A stretch of 55,231 nucleotides of DNA from Gnetum montanum (GCA_015680685.1 MNCI01003964.1:301420-356650), one strand, 5' to 3'; counted from the stretch's first letter, positions 41,881 through 53,044 are shown. Notes: generated by a model from the sequence alone, not told the origin. A program made the numbers and translations.

Positions 41881-44135
41881 ATGGCACCAAAGAGAGAATT
41901 GCAAGCAGGAGGGCCTTCCCAGCCTATGGAAGAGCAACCACAGGGATGAATGGGCCATCAACAACAACCACAACCTTTCTTGGAATTGGCACCCGAAGAC
42001 ATTTGCACCTAATTATAGGGGTGTTGCATGTGGTCCATTGTCTCTACCAATGGAGAATGGTACATGGGAAAGATCTGCTTGTTCTAGAACAATTGACAAG
42101 GAGATGCATCAATAAAAATTATGGCCTATTACCTGAATTGCATAGTGAGGCCATGTAAGGTGATAGCCTTCTTCACCTTTGCATGTGTTGCTCTAAGTGA
42201 AAAAATCCTTGTCAACCTTCCCTAGATTATCTATCTAGAGATAGAGAAGTGCTTTAAGGAGAACAAGAAGGGAAGGAAGACACTCCTGTTTCCATGCCTC
42301 ATCAGAAGACAATGCAAAAGTGAAGGCATAACATGATACATCAACAATGTGGTTTGTCATGCTCTTACTACATCATGGTAGGAGACGATAATGAATAAGG
42401 CAATATCCAAGCTATAGGAAGAGGAGAGGCCACCACCACCACCACCTACAAGAGAAACCTCACTGAAGCACTTGTAATTGCAAAAAGGCTCCAAAAAATC
42501 CATGAGTAGCACCTACAATAGTAACAAGGCTAAATAGGTGATGGGGAACCATTAGTTTACCATCCAACCCTAAACCATCTTAATGGGAATGTAAGGACCA
42601 TTAGTTGCTTGGACCAAGAGACTATCTTATTGTTGTTAGCGCAAAAGAACTAGGCGTTTGCAAGATTAAATTCAAGTGCCCAAGAGGTCACAGTGTTCAT
42701 CCTTGTACAAACATTCCCAAAGATCCCAGGAAATGTCATGAATTTCTCTATAAGATTAGAGGAGGGTGACGGGATGACCATCTTAGTTATGTAGCATAAA
42801 GGCTAAGAGATAGCAATGGAAGTGGTGTGTGACAAGGTAGCTAGAGCCTTGAATGCTCTTGTAATGGCCATGCCAAACATTTTTGTAATGGTGAATATCT
42901 AGATGTTCGAGGGAGCAAGAACTGGTTAGTTAAGTGTCGTCCAACATGAAGAAGTGTTAGAATGACAAGTGGAAGCCAAGCAACTGCTTTTGGAGGTCTT
43001 TGATCTTCTGAATGAAATCGGTGCTACTTAGTGAGAGCTACTTCAGACAAAGGGCGAACTTCTCATTGTCAATGCCCAATTGAAAGTAGCCACCATTGAG
43101 AATCAATGTTTGGTTGCTAAGGTTGTGGAGTTGTGGGCTTGTCTCTTCGATCCCATAATTCTCAGCCCAAACCTCACAAGGGATGAAGATTTTCAATAGC
43201 TTTAACATAGACTACGTGAGGCTAAGAATGTGAAGGAGGCAATGGTCTTTGACATGTACTTATCAGAGACCATGACATTCAACATTGACAAGGACTTGTC
43301 ACAAGTTCGTAAGAAAAAATTGGCCTTGATAAAAGATAATCATTGCTTGTCAAATGTTGAGCAACATAAAGACTAGTTGGTTAAATTCATTTACCAATAG
43401 CAAGAGTAGCTATCTAAGGTTAACCTTGACTTGAGAAGGTTGGTAATAGAAAACAGAAATCTATTAATGAAGGAAGTTCATGCCCTTCGCTAGAAAATAG
43501 CCATTGAGGTAGCCGCATGGAAAAATGAGGACTTGAAATCTGAGTGAGTCAAGAACCATTATAGGGACTAGGCTGGGCTCCTCAAAGAAGTGAATAAGAA
43601 AGAAATCCAATTGGGTAAGGTGAAGATGAATGAGGCCCTCCAGCAAGTCCAACAAAGAGGCAACATATGATAACCCATCTTTGATGGACTAAATGTGTCC
43701 AACAAGGGTGAAATCTATCCAAAGGAGTTGCAAATCAAGAAGATGATAAAGTACATGAAGGTTGGCAACCTCTACTATGCAAACCTAGCTATGCTAATAG
43801 TGCGAAGACCAAGGACTAAATTGGAGAAACAAGTGGTCAGTTCCTACCCCTTGTATGAGGTGGAATTTAAGCATCACAAAGAGACTAAGTAGTAGTTGGA
43901 GACAACCAACGTAGAGTTTGATGTTCTAAGGAGCAAATTCACTGATCAACGATCTGTTGCTGAGAACTTGGCCAGATGGATGAATGACTACCTTGAGTTG
44001 CAGAACCTGATAAAGATGTTCAACATCGAACCTAAACAATTCATAGCATGGTTTGTCAAGAAAAAGGAGTTATTTCCTTCGATGCCATTCTTATGGAACA
44101 TTCTTGCTCCTGCCCACATCGAAGAAGTTGCGTGA
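41881..44135 (+). pseudogene. G4 ORF-B: MAPKR frame with plant-transposon-like domain and coiled coil
   Basis: The start ATGGCACCAAAGAGA corresponds to the ORF-B start of G3 (MAPKR). A Gln/Pro-rich stretch follows. At about 42110-42330 comes a segment resembling the domain annotated as putative plant transposon protein (PF20167-like): IMAYYLNCIVRPCKV, then LLFPCLIRRQCKSEGI, parallel to the usual FLN..LLP and FPSLI..LC..AGV. A poly-Pro run lies near 42430. From about 43240 to 44135 one frame is collinear for some 300 codons without any indel, broken only by about ten stops, nearly all TAG or TGA. It is rich in heptad-like Leu/Glu/Lys and probably coiled coil (RRLVIENRNLLMKEVHALR, ELQNLIKMFNIEP). 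Total about 750 codons. Possible role: structural or nucleic-acid-binding accessory protein; unknown. Confidence 0.55.
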
Positions 44136-44538
44136 ACTACCTATGACCCATGTGGTAAAGAAGATAAAATGAAGGCATTATTGGATACTTTTAAGCTTCC
44201 ACCACTAGCAACAAGTCAACCTTATCCTCTACCACCATTACTATTGGAACTTGGCAAAGGACCTTCAGCACCATAGGAGCTATCACCTCTAGGCAATGTT
44301 TGAGAATTTGGCCTATCTTTGGCAACTCTACAACAACTATTGAAATTATTGTAAAGTGTCCAATTTTGTTGTAATGAACACTAATTTTCATAATCCTGTA
44401 TAATTCGACACTCACAGTTAGGAGATTTAGTTAGTTAGTCTGTCCATTTATTCGGTAGTTAATAAATTTCATACTTTTCCAAAAATTTGTAAGAAGCTCA
44501 ATCCTACTTTTGTTCACTTGAGGATGAGTTTTGAGTTA

Positions 44539-44550
44539 GTTGTGGGGGTA
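44539..44550 (+). promoter_or_regulatory. G4 polypurine tract
   Basis: GTTGTGGGGGTA ends at the first base of the LTR, the clearest copy of the family tract. TTGAGGATGAGTTTTGAG just before it is conserved in G1 and G2. Confidence 0.75.
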
Positions 44551-45415
44551 TGATGAGTCATGATAAGGCAAGTTGCGTTGACAGGCATGTGTTGACGCAG
44601 GCTGGTTAACGCATGGCTATATGCATTGATGCAAATGCGTTGACACTGACGTAGGCAAAGCCTATATAATATGGTTGTCACCTGCATTTATGATGTCTTA
44701 AGTTGGTAGCATAGTGAAGCCCTTGCAATTTAGTTTCTCTAGAGTTAGAATATTTTCTCTTTGAGTGCATGTAGTGTGAATTAAATAGATTCGATGGTTC
44801 TTTGTTCCAACGCCATGTACTTGAATATATTGGCATGAACGACAATAAAGTCCAAATTTTTGATATTCATTGTAGCACTTGGATTAGTTTAATCTTCCCT
44901 ATTTGCACTTTACTTTCATGGTTTTAATTTGTTAATGTACTTAATCATAAATACATAAGTATGACCACTTTGAGCATAATGTATTGCACTTGGTATCCGA
45001 GTAGTGGATATTTGGTATGCCTAGTAATGTGCACTTGGTAACTTAATAATGGTTATATGAGTTTGGGATGTGTACCGTAAATGGGAATGACTACTTATAT
45101 TAGGATAGTTAGTCACTAGAGTGGCTAAGTAGTTAAATAATTAATTATTAAATCCTCATTCACTCATGTAGTCGTTAAGATAAAAAATATATAAAAATAC
45201 AAATAAAAATAAACATCATAAGCCTTAACTCACATTTAATCATAGATATTGATGACACATGTGTGAGTTGGGAAGACAACAATCATATAACCCCTTACTT
45301 CATAGTTTAAGACTGTGGACAAACCTAGGAACCAAAGTCCATGAAATTTGACTAGATCGCTAGTGAATGATTGTGATTTGTATGGTTGAGTGTAAGGGAT
45401 ACCCGTTGCTTATCA
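44551..45415 (+). repeat. G4 3' LTR
   Basis: 865 bp, beginning TGATGAGTCATGATAAGG and ending CCCGTTGCTTATCA. The U3 array uses TTGACGCA/TTGATGCA motifs (44575-44655), followed by a TATA-like CCTATATAATATGG (44661-44675). The body aligns with the other family LTRs (TAGTTTCTCTAGAGTTAGAAT, GGGAAGACAACAATC). Confidence 0.88.
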
Positions 45416-45420
45416 CACTT

Positions 45421-45796
45421 AGATAATGAGTTAAGCACTAGAGCCACTTATCATTGATGTTGTTTGATGTGATTATTTTTTCCTTAGAAAAATTGTATAC
45501 TTATTTTTTCACTTAAAGAAAGTGGTAGACTTCTTGAAAAAAGATACTAAGCCGGTAAGTATGCGTGAGATAGTTACGTTCTTAATTGATGTATAGTAAG
45601 AAACCTTTGCATACATGTAGATTTAGAAAGCTTATGGAGGATGAGAACAGAGTTCTCAATTGGTCATTGTACGACGAGGCAAATGTTTTTTTTTTTACGT
45701 AGTTAAAAAAAGATTCCTTCTCTCATGCCTTTACGGTGAGATGGTTACCAATGTTGGTGATTGTAGAGCCAGTGGAATTGGTAATTAAAGTACTAA
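45421..45796. other. Short spacer between G4 and the XLG remnant
   Basis: AT-rich with a 12-T run at 45688-45699. The long N-terminal part of an XLG gene would be expected upstream of 45797, but I find no coding sense here. Confidence 0.5.
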
Positions 45797-46307
45797 ATGT
45801 CTCTGCCTCGGCCTTGGCCTTGGCCTTCGCGACAAGAACAACGCGAGTTGGAATTTGTGAAAAGGCTTGACAAGAGGAGAGGGAGAGGAGGAGCAGGAGC
45901 AGGAGCAGGAGTTTGTGATTGGTGTTGGAGGAGGTGGTTTTCGTTTTTGAGAGATAAGGAATGCTGCATAGTGTGCAATGCCAAATATTGCAGAAAGTGC
46001 GTGCTGAAGGTGATGGGGTCCAAAATGCCAGATCTGCCATGGCCTTCCCATCGATGAATCCAAGCGGCCGTGTCTGGGAAAACGCTCACGTCTCATGCTT
46101 CATCTGGTGGATGCCTTCCAAGTTGAGCACATTATGATAGCCGAGAAGAAATGCCTAGCCAATCAGCTTCGTCCGCACCAGTTGCATGTCAATGGAAGAC
46201 ACCTCAAACATGAAGAACTCGCCCTACTACTTGCTTGCCCTCGCCCTCCTCGCAAGTTAAAGCCCGGAAACTACTGGTATGACAAAGAATCTGGCCTTTG
46301 GGGCAGG

Positions 46308-46442
46308 GTAAGTACAGTATTGTACAATACAATATTCTTTCCTGTTTACATCGTCATCATCAACGCCTACTTGCTTGCTTTTTTGTCTTTTCAACAATCC
46401 CGATGGCCAATCCATGCTTGCTTGCGTGTGTGTTTGTTTCAG
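46308..46442 (+). other. XLG remnant intron 1
   Basis: 135 bp, GTAAGT...TTTCAG, between GLWGR and QGQKPH, in phase 0. The intact splice sites and presence of introns show this is a copy of the genomic gene, not a processed retrocopy. Confidence 0.8.
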
Positions 46443-46580
46443 CAAGGACAAAAACCACATCAAATTATTACTGCCAACTTGAATCTAGGGGGAAAGCTCA
46501 TGTCCAATGCAAGTAATGGCAACACAGAGGTGTACATTAATGGACGTCAGATCACTAAAACAGAGTTGAAGATGTTGAAG

Positions 46581-47459
46581 GTAGGTGCTACTCTGCTTTC
46601 TACCCTGCACTGTCTGTCCATCGTGTTTTATGTTTCGGACCATGTGTATGTGTATTGTGTTTTCGCTTTGCTTATACTTTGCTGTTCTTGATTTCTTCCA
46701 TTTCTTATACTTGTTCGTAAAACGGATAATGTTTTCATGCATGACCGTTCGCCGTGGAAAGCTAAATACATGAAATTAAGGTGCAGAGGCTTAAACTATA
46801 GAATTTTATTTCACAGCGTCTATTGTTTGCAATAGGAGTGCATTCTTATCCAGATGAACATCTCTCTCCAGAATTTTTCTTTATACCACAGAAGCAATTA
46901 CTATACCTTCCACTTCCAGGGGGAAATCCATAATATCGAACGTTCATTCTGGAGAAGGGACAAAACAGAAACAACTATCTGGGGGTAGACCACAGCTTTT
47001 AGGAAAAATGTCCTATATCCGCTAAAACTATCTTGAATGTCCAGGGTTAAAAGAAGCATAGATAGAACTCTAAGAAACAACCAACCATTTGTAACCAAAA
47101 ATAGGGGTTGGGTGCCAACGTACCCCAGTTTGACCAACAAATGTTATGGGTTTTGAATCTAACTAAGAGACCAGTGGAGATTTCAACACTCAATCATAGT
47201 TTCCAATTTGGGGAAATGAAGATAAAGTTTAGAGGTAGAATGTTACAAGGACAACAACAAAACTATTGCAGTTTCTGGTTCTTTCATGTGTTGCTTTCCT
47301 GCAAAACATTCTTTCTCAAAGCAATGCTATGATAGGCTTTCCTGCTATTGCACAACGGTTGTCATCTGTCTCATGCAACTCTGACAGTATTTTGCAAGAC
47401 CTTATGTGCTTTTCCTTATTGAAATTCCATTTCAATAAATTAACTTTTATATTTTGTAG
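46581..47459 (+). other. XLG remnant intron 2
   Basis: 879 bp, GTAGGT...TTGTAG, between TELKMLK and LAGVQC, which are contiguous in XLG proteins. No inserted element was recognised in it. Confidence 0.8.
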
Positions 47460-47563
47460 TTGGCAGGGGTTCAGTGCCCACGAGACACATTTTTTGGGTT
47501 TATGCCGATGGAACATACGAAGAAGAAGGTCAAAACAAGATAAAAGGAAATATATGGAGAAAG

Positions 47564-47681
47564 GTGTAGATCTCTTTTTGAAATCTGATAAACTTATTGT
47601 TAAATAGAGAATTATTAAGCATTGATATTTACCCACACTTTTATCTAGGAAGGTTAATAAGCTGGTGCATCTTATTTTCAG
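47564..47681 (+). other. XLG remnant intron 3
   Basis: 118 bp, GTGTAG...TTTCAG, between NIWRK and TSTRLICALL, phase 0. A further donor (GTACTC) at 47868 follows LKQ, the place where XLG genes continue with another exon, but no such exon is found before 48298. Confidence 0.75.
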
Positions 47682-47867
47682 ACATCAACAAGGTTGATAT
47701 GTGCATTACTTTCTCTGCCTACACCCCAAGGAGATTCTGGTGATGCAAGGGGTCATTCAAATGACATATCTGGAAGATCAGTTTCTGAATACTTGGAGCA
47801 CAAAAGCCTATGGAAGCTTCTGTTGATTGGTTCTTGAGGCTTTGGGACTAGTGCAATGCTTAAGCAG

Positions 47868-48297
47868 GTACTCAATAACCAAGCATTGTATTTTGCATTT
47901 TAATTATAGTTTTTAACTAGTTAGCGTTATGAAACTGAAACTGATTTTTATTGCATTCATAGACCATCTGGATCTACAGAGGAAATATACATAGAATGAG
48001 TGATAAAGACTGTATTGATAAAGTTACCAAGTGTCACTGGCAGTATTTGAAACAACTTAATTAAATTGCTATCTCTCATTTGCCATCTTTGGCGAAGGTA
48101 CTCTAGTGCAAGACATTGAAGAAATACCCGATATTCTTTTTGATTGCATAGATGATAGGTTTCACCCTCTTGTCGAATTTTGAGCCTTCTACCTGTTTCA
48201 ATTATAAAGTAGTGAGAGTCCAATCTTTCCATGCTAATCTAGAAATTCAGATGATGGGAGATAGGGGCTAATAAATAACTTCATTTCCTATCAATGC
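47868..48297. other. Spacer after the XLG remnant, with an unrecognised minus-strand frame
   Basis: A 91-codon minus-strand frame (47957-48232) is open and has a protein-like composition (RLKIRQEGETYHLC, QMRDSNLIKLFQILP), but I cannot assign it. It lies where XLG intron 4 would be. It may be chance or a fragment of an unknown gene. Confidence 0.35.
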
Positions 48298-49568
48298 TGT
48301 TAGAGATAGTGTGACATTACAAAGTCTCCAGGGTCAATTTCAAGTCTCATTTATTAGTTTGATATGTACTTAGGAATCAAAGCCATGTAATTTTACTTGT
48401 ATTCAAGTTATATTGGTCAAATAGGATAAATTAGGGATTTTTAAAAATTGTTTTAAGTTAATGAAGATTGATGGGCTGATGTAACTCTATTTTGGCCCCA
48501 ATCACTCAAGTAGAGTTATTTTCTGAGTCTTTAGGCAATGGGAAACTCCTTTTGTCTTGAGCGTAACATTGGTCCCTCATTCATGTGGTAATAATTTTGA
48601 AAACTTTGCCAATTGAAGCAATCCATGATTTTTCTTCTTTCATTCCATGTTTCTACAGTCTCTTTTCCACAATTTTTCAAAATCAACATTCACAATTTCA
48701 TTTCACATTCTAGTCCACAACATTTCCACAATTCCCCACAGTGCTCTCTACGTTGAATCCACATGAATTTCACATTGTTTCTACATTGTTTTGACATTTA
48801 TCCACAGTTAATTCATCCTCAAATTATTCCAAACACATTTATAGGACATCAACGCTAGTTCATATCAATTTCAGGTTGAAAGTCCCAAGGATCAAGGTGC
48901 AATTGTCAATTCATTCTATATTTCAGAAGGCAAACAGTTAAAATTGGGGGCATTCTTTGGTTCTGATTTTGCTTGTCAATTAACATCTAATTAACATCAA
49001 ATTTGGTAGATAGATCTTTGAAGGAGCTTTTCAACAAGCCTAAGATTAGCTTCAAACTCCAAGAAATGAAGGAGTTATGGCTAACCACTACCTCAGCATG
49101 ATTAGTGCTGGATTACTGAGTAGGGAGTTAGAAAAATCTTAGGTTTTGTGAGCAAGCATTGTATCTAGCAATTTAATAGTTAGATTAATATTTTCATACT
49201 GAGCATTTTTGTTGCACTAGCGCCAAATTAGTGATCAAGTCATGATCTCTCTTAGCAGCCTACTTGCGACCAAGTTGCACTACTTTCAAGTTTCTTTATT
49301 TTTCTTAAGGTGACTGCACTTCAACTCATGTTGAGGTTGTGATCTGATTCAAGTTACCAGTGTTGAGGTTGCACCTAACTCATGGCTGTTGATTTCTTTT
49401 TAAGTCATCAAATGTGGCTGGCATCTACCTCAGTCTACTAGTGACAAATATTATGACCACTAGGAACTTGTGGTCAGGTTGTGATTGTGAATAAAATTTA
49501 ATTCATACTTTAATTTTCAATTTCAAATCATTTGCATCAATCATCTTTCTATTGTGCTTGCTTTAGCA
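48298..49568 (+). repeat. Copia C2 5' LTR (probable)
   Basis: Starts TGTTAGAGATAGTGTGAC and ends GCTTTAGCA, just before a primer-site-like sequence. Length about 1.27 kb. No partner LTR is in the window, so the start is chosen from the TG end and the usual Copia TGTTA beginning. No coding sense inside. Confidence 0.55.
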
Positions 49569-49569
49569 A

Positions 49570-49584
49570 ATTGATATCAGAGCT
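49570..49584 (+). promoter_or_regulatory. Copia C2 primer binding site, initiator tRNA-Met type
   Basis: TTGATATCAGAGCTG closely matches the standard Copia site TGGTATCAGAGC, two bases after the LTR end and about 30 bp before the gag start. Confidence 0.75.
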
Positions 49585-49610
49585 GAGAACTTTAGAAATC
49601 CAAAATTAAA

Positions 49611-50905
49611 AGATGAAAACTAAGGATATTCCTATATTTTCAATTGTCTTTAATGGGTCCCAAGAATTTAGCTTATAAATCCAGTTGATGAGAGGCCTTC
49701 TTGAGCATAATGACTATTGAGATGTTGTACAGGAAGGATTCGAATCTACTAAAGATACAGAAAGCAAGACAAGAACTCAACCTAGAGAAACAAAAATAAC
49801 AAGAACAACAACAACTTGGCATTGATGATGATCCTTGGAATTTTGTGAAACATCATCTCTTTAAGATTCCTCCTAAACATAGGCAAAGAAGCTTGGGATC
49901 AGCTTCATCGGGGTTATGAAGTTTGTTTTAAAAACTGACAAATTCAAGAACTAAATTATTAGGAAGACTTTCATGGGTCAAGAACCAAGAGAAATGAACA
50001 TATTGAAGACTCTTTTGTGAGAATGTACAATTGCATTAGAAAAATTGATAAATATGGCTATGGTTATTTACAGAGATGAAAAGTGCAAAAGGTGGTTAAA
50101 GCATTTTACAATGATCCAGGGAATGAAAATATGATGATGAACGTAATTCAAACAAATGATTTTAATATGTTTGGTGTAGATGAGATTGTGGCATAGTTTT
50201 GAGCAATTGAGACATTAAAATCAAATCATCATAACTATAATATTTAAGCCCTTGTGGCTAATTCTAGAGGAATAGGTAGAGGAGGATTTAGAGGAAGAGG
50301 TAGAAATGATTTTCAGAAATTTTGGAACCAAGGAAGACAAAATTCAACATCAAATCAAAGATGAGCAACAAAACTCACATGAAGTTAGATCAGAGAATCA
50401 AAGAAGAAGAGACACATTTAGAGGAAATGGGAGAAACTACAACTACAATCCAAAGAACAACTAAGATTACAACAACATTCCATTTTGCAGGTTTTGCAAA
50501 AGAAAGGATACACCATTGACAAATGTTGGGCCAAAATTGGTTTTGACACATTTTCTCTTCAGGACAACAAAAATAAAGATGACACATTATCATCAGCCCA
50601 AGAAAATAAAAATAATAACAATGGAGGTAACTATGCTGCATTTAATATCATCAAATAATTGAAGCATGATTCATGGATCATTGATAGTGGTTTGTCAAAC
50701 TACACGACACCATATAAAGATTATTTAAGGAACAATAAGCCCAACACAAACCTTGGTAACATCAAATGAGTAAATAGGAAATTCCTAAAAATAGGAGTTG
50801 GAGACACTAACATTAAGCTTCTGAATGGTTTCATTATTACTACAAGTAATGTTTTCTATATGCCTCAGCAACATCATCCTAGCATTTTCTCAACAAAATG
50901 GGGTT
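49611..50905 (+). pseudogene. Copia C2 gag and protease remnant
   Basis: Gag begins at ATGAAAACTAAGG (49613): IFSIVFNGSQEF, LMRGLLEHNDY.DVVQEGFE, the usual Copia pattern (FNG..., LW.LVE.G). Frameshifts follow. The Arg/Gly-rich region is at 50260-50330 and the zinc knuckle CRFCKRKGYTIDKC near 50490-50530. The protease site WIIDSGLSNYTTPYKDYL is at about 50675-50730, with the catalytic Asp in DSG, then LKIGVGDTNIKLLNG and NVFYMPQ. It breaks off near 50905 at the LINE fragment. The order gag, knuckle, protease fits Ty1/copia. Non-functional. Confidence 0.8.
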
Positions 50906-51215
50906 AGCTACATGAGTTCTTTTAAACCATTTGCCTCTATAAAGAGCTAGATCTTTGTTTATTTGCAATTTCTTCCTATTATCTTCAATCATTTTTTCCC
51001 ATGTTTTTTTTGGTCTTTCTTTCGATGACTTTAATGGAACAGTTATGTAGCAACCATTTTTTCTAGGCTATTTATTTGATTTTCTTTGCACATGTCTAAA
51101 CCATCTAAAACACCATTCCTATAACTTATTTGAAATAGAAGCCACTCCAAATCTTCCTTTAATATCTGTATCGTGTAGAGTATCTTTTCTAGGTGCCTAG
51201 CTTATTTTGTTAAAT
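50893..51215 (-). pseudogene. 3' end of a LINE (RT-type) ORF, fragment
   Basis: The minus strand reads DIKGRFGVASISNKL, CFRWFRHVQRKS, then RPKKTWEKMIEDN and ALYRGKWFKRTHVANP. This is the conserved C-terminal tail of plant LINE polyproteins (GVA.I..KMRE..LRWFGHV.RR, RG.PKK.W.E, LDR..WR). About 320 bp remain, inside Copia C2. No poly-A tail or duplication is visible. Confidence 0.75.
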
Positions 51216-51360
51216 TCCACAATGATGAATGTATCATGGCCAAACCAAATGGTGACCTAATTATTGAAGTGAAAGCTTTGAAGAATCGGATTTACTTTTT
51301 GGAAATTGTACCTCTTGATGAAGCTGCAAAAAATCAAAAATTTTCCAGAGATTAGACTAA
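51216..51360 (+). pseudogene. Possible continuation of Copia C2 (pre-integrase region)
   Basis: The plus strand reads FVKFHNDECIMAKPNG, then IIEVKALKNRIYFLEI. It resembles the stretch between Copia protease and integrase (V.F....C.I....G..I......LY.L). If so, the LINE piece at 50893-51215 splits C2. Similarity is short, so this is tentative. Confidence 0.4.
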
Positions 51361-51484
51361 AAAATCACAAGGATTAGATCCCAAATCAGCATTCATAAAT
51401 ATTAGCAAAATTCTCAGTCAAAAAATTAGAATTCAGATCAGAGAAATATAGATGATGAATAAGATGCTATGCTTAATACCAAGA

Positions 51485-52604
51485 AGTAAAGAATAAATTC
51501 ACTTATGCAACTGTTGACAATCAACTAACACAAGATGAGATGCAAAGATTTACATGGAAAAATCCTTCAATGTGAAGGGAAACAAAAATGGGAAAGTAGG
51601 CAGATTTTATTCTTCTTAAGAAATGGTTTTTCTTGATATATTCTTCACCTCTCACTCTCTCTTCTTTAATAGTCTTCGGTCTAAAATTTTAGGCATTCAA
51701 TCAATAGTTTACCTCAGTCATCTTTCATAGTTAAGGATAATAATCAGCCTAACTCAACTGACTATCAATAATTGACAATTAATTAGTTACATTTGATCAA
51801 TCTCATTGACTTAAACATAGTCAAGAAGCAAACACTACAAATTTATTGATTGGAAATGAAGAAAGAGATTGTACTTCTCTATTATGACCATACTTACACA
51901 TATTGGATTGGATGGTAGATCATTTTTTCTTTCCTAATATTCTGGATTACAGATCGTGATTGAAAATTACGTGGAGTCGTGATATTAAAAAATATTGGAT
52001 GTCAAAAGGATATCCAATTAAAATATAAATTTCTAAACATATTAATATAAAAAAATTGTATTCTGCATGAACATCAACATAAATTCATTGTTTATACTCC
52101 TATATACATTACAAAAAATTTCAGATGTAAGCTACACTGTAGGATTCATTCACCATCAACTAAAACAAATGAGCTAAATAATGTCTGAAATTTATTGCTG
52201 AAGTGATTCAAAATAAGTTGAAAAATGCATTGTGAAGCTCTTGAAGAATGTGCTACTGAGCTCATTGAGAATGCGTTGCTCCTTGCAGAAAAATGTGCCC
52301 TCAAAATGTTGAAAACCTTGAAATTGCTGATGATGCATATTTAAAATGTTCTATGCTCAGTATTTCTATTTTTATTTTGAGTCATGAATTTTGTTTTTGG
52401 GATGGTATTTTAATGTTTAGTTAAATGTTTAATGTTAAAATGTGTAAACTTCTAATTGGTGTTTTTAAAATTTCAAAATTGTCTAGAATTGCCTAGAATT
52501 TTCCAGAATTGCAATTCCGAATTGGATCGCAATCTAGAACAAATCTGTATTGCAATTGTTTAGATTGCGATCCCAATCTGATCTTCATAAGTATGATCAT
52601 AACA
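51485..52604 (-). repeat. Copia C3 3' LTR (probable)
   Basis: On the minus strand it starts TGTTATGATCATACTTATG directly after the PPT. It extends to about 51485, where a TTGGTATTAAGC sequence resembling a Met-type primer site occurs. That second landmark would suit a 5' LTR better, so the lower boundary is uncertain. Length about 1.1 kb. Confidence 0.5.
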
Positions 52605-52620
52605 ATCTCCTACTTGGAAT
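52605..52620 (-). promoter_or_regulatory. Copia C3 polypurine tract
   Basis: Minus-strand CCAAGTAGGAGAT just before the LTR is close to the usual Copia CAAGTGGGAGATTGTT. Confidence 0.7.
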
Positions 52621-52639
52621 CAAATCCATTATGCTTTCC

Positions 52640-53044
52640 AACTTATTAAGGCAATCCCATCTTCATCTCGCAAAACATTGTTTTCTTTGTAGAAATAGCT
52701 TTTGTTAGCATATTAGCTGCATTATCATATGTATTCAGCTTCTTCACCTTCAAAGTCTTTGTTCCAATTTCTTGTCTCATGAAATGATACCTTACATCGA
52801 TGTGCTTAGTCTTTGCATGATACACAACATTCTTTTCCAAGAATATAGCAATCTTATTATCACATGATAAAGCATAAGATTTTTGTTTCATGCCCCACTT
52901 ATCTAAGATACTTCATAGCTATATAATCTCTTTGCATTCTTTTGATAATGCTACATACTCTGATTTTGTAGAAGACAATGCAACAACATTTTGTAGTTTA
53001 GACATCCAATTGATAGTTCCTTCTTCAAGAGTAAAGATGTATCT
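52640..53044 (-). pseudogene. Copia C3 RNase H remnant, cut by G5
   Basis: The minus strand reads RYIFTLEEGTINWMSKLQ, then VALSSTKSEYVALSKECKEI. A frameshift near 52900 leads to CDNKIAIFLEKNVVYHAKTK, HIDVRYHFMRQE and DNAANMLTKAIS. This is the complete second half of a Copia RNase H ending a few codons before the PPT. The upstream part of pol is missing because G5 inserted at 53045, in the codons before YIFTL. The rest of C3 would lie beyond G5, outside the window. Confidence 0.88.

Larger units (their letters stand above)
40190..45415 (+). mobile_element. Gypsy-family element G4, 3' half
   Basis: Collinear with the G1 3' interior from 17263 on: ORF-A, ORF-B, PPT, then the 3' LTR 44551-45415. 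The 5' part (LTR, gag, pol) is missing, cut off at the breakpoint with duplicated segment B. CACTT follows the LTR and would be half of the target duplication. G4 carries the longest ORF-B of the family in this window. Confidence 0.75.
45797..47867 (+). pseudogene. XLG: Extra-large G protein (XLG) gene remnant, four exons
   Basis: XLGs are plant G-alpha-like proteins with a cysteine-rich N-terminal region. The Cys region is at 45912-46120 ([28 protein letters not shown], then in another frame [20 protein letters not shown]). Exon 1 runs on to 46307 ([33 protein letters not shown]). Exon 2 is 46443-46580 ([34 protein letters not shown]). Exon 3 is 47460-47563 ([22 protein letters not shown]). 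Exon 4 is 47682-47867 (LICALLSLPTPQGDS, SLWKLLLIG, GFGTSAMLKQ). All visible introns keep GT-AG. Three lesions: a frameshift near 46021 where MPEGR should be, one base lost in a T run at 47490-47495, and TGA at 47835-47837 inside the P-loop. The rest of the G-alpha domain is absent before Copia C2 begins. Confidence 0.88.

Noticed and set aside
45723-46096. Long minus-strand frames opposite the XLG exon
   Set aside because: They lie antisense to the clear cysteine-rich XLG exon and owe their length to its GC-rich, repetitive codons; no motif of their own.
46585-46773. Cysteine-rich plus-strand frame after XLG exon 2
   Set aside because: It lies in intron 2; the exon ends at a good donor site and the XLG sequence resumes at 47460.
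49570-49584. Primer-site-like sequence considered as a tRNA-Met gene end
   Set aside because: No cloverleaf upstream; it is the standard Copia primer site next to an LTR end and a gag start.
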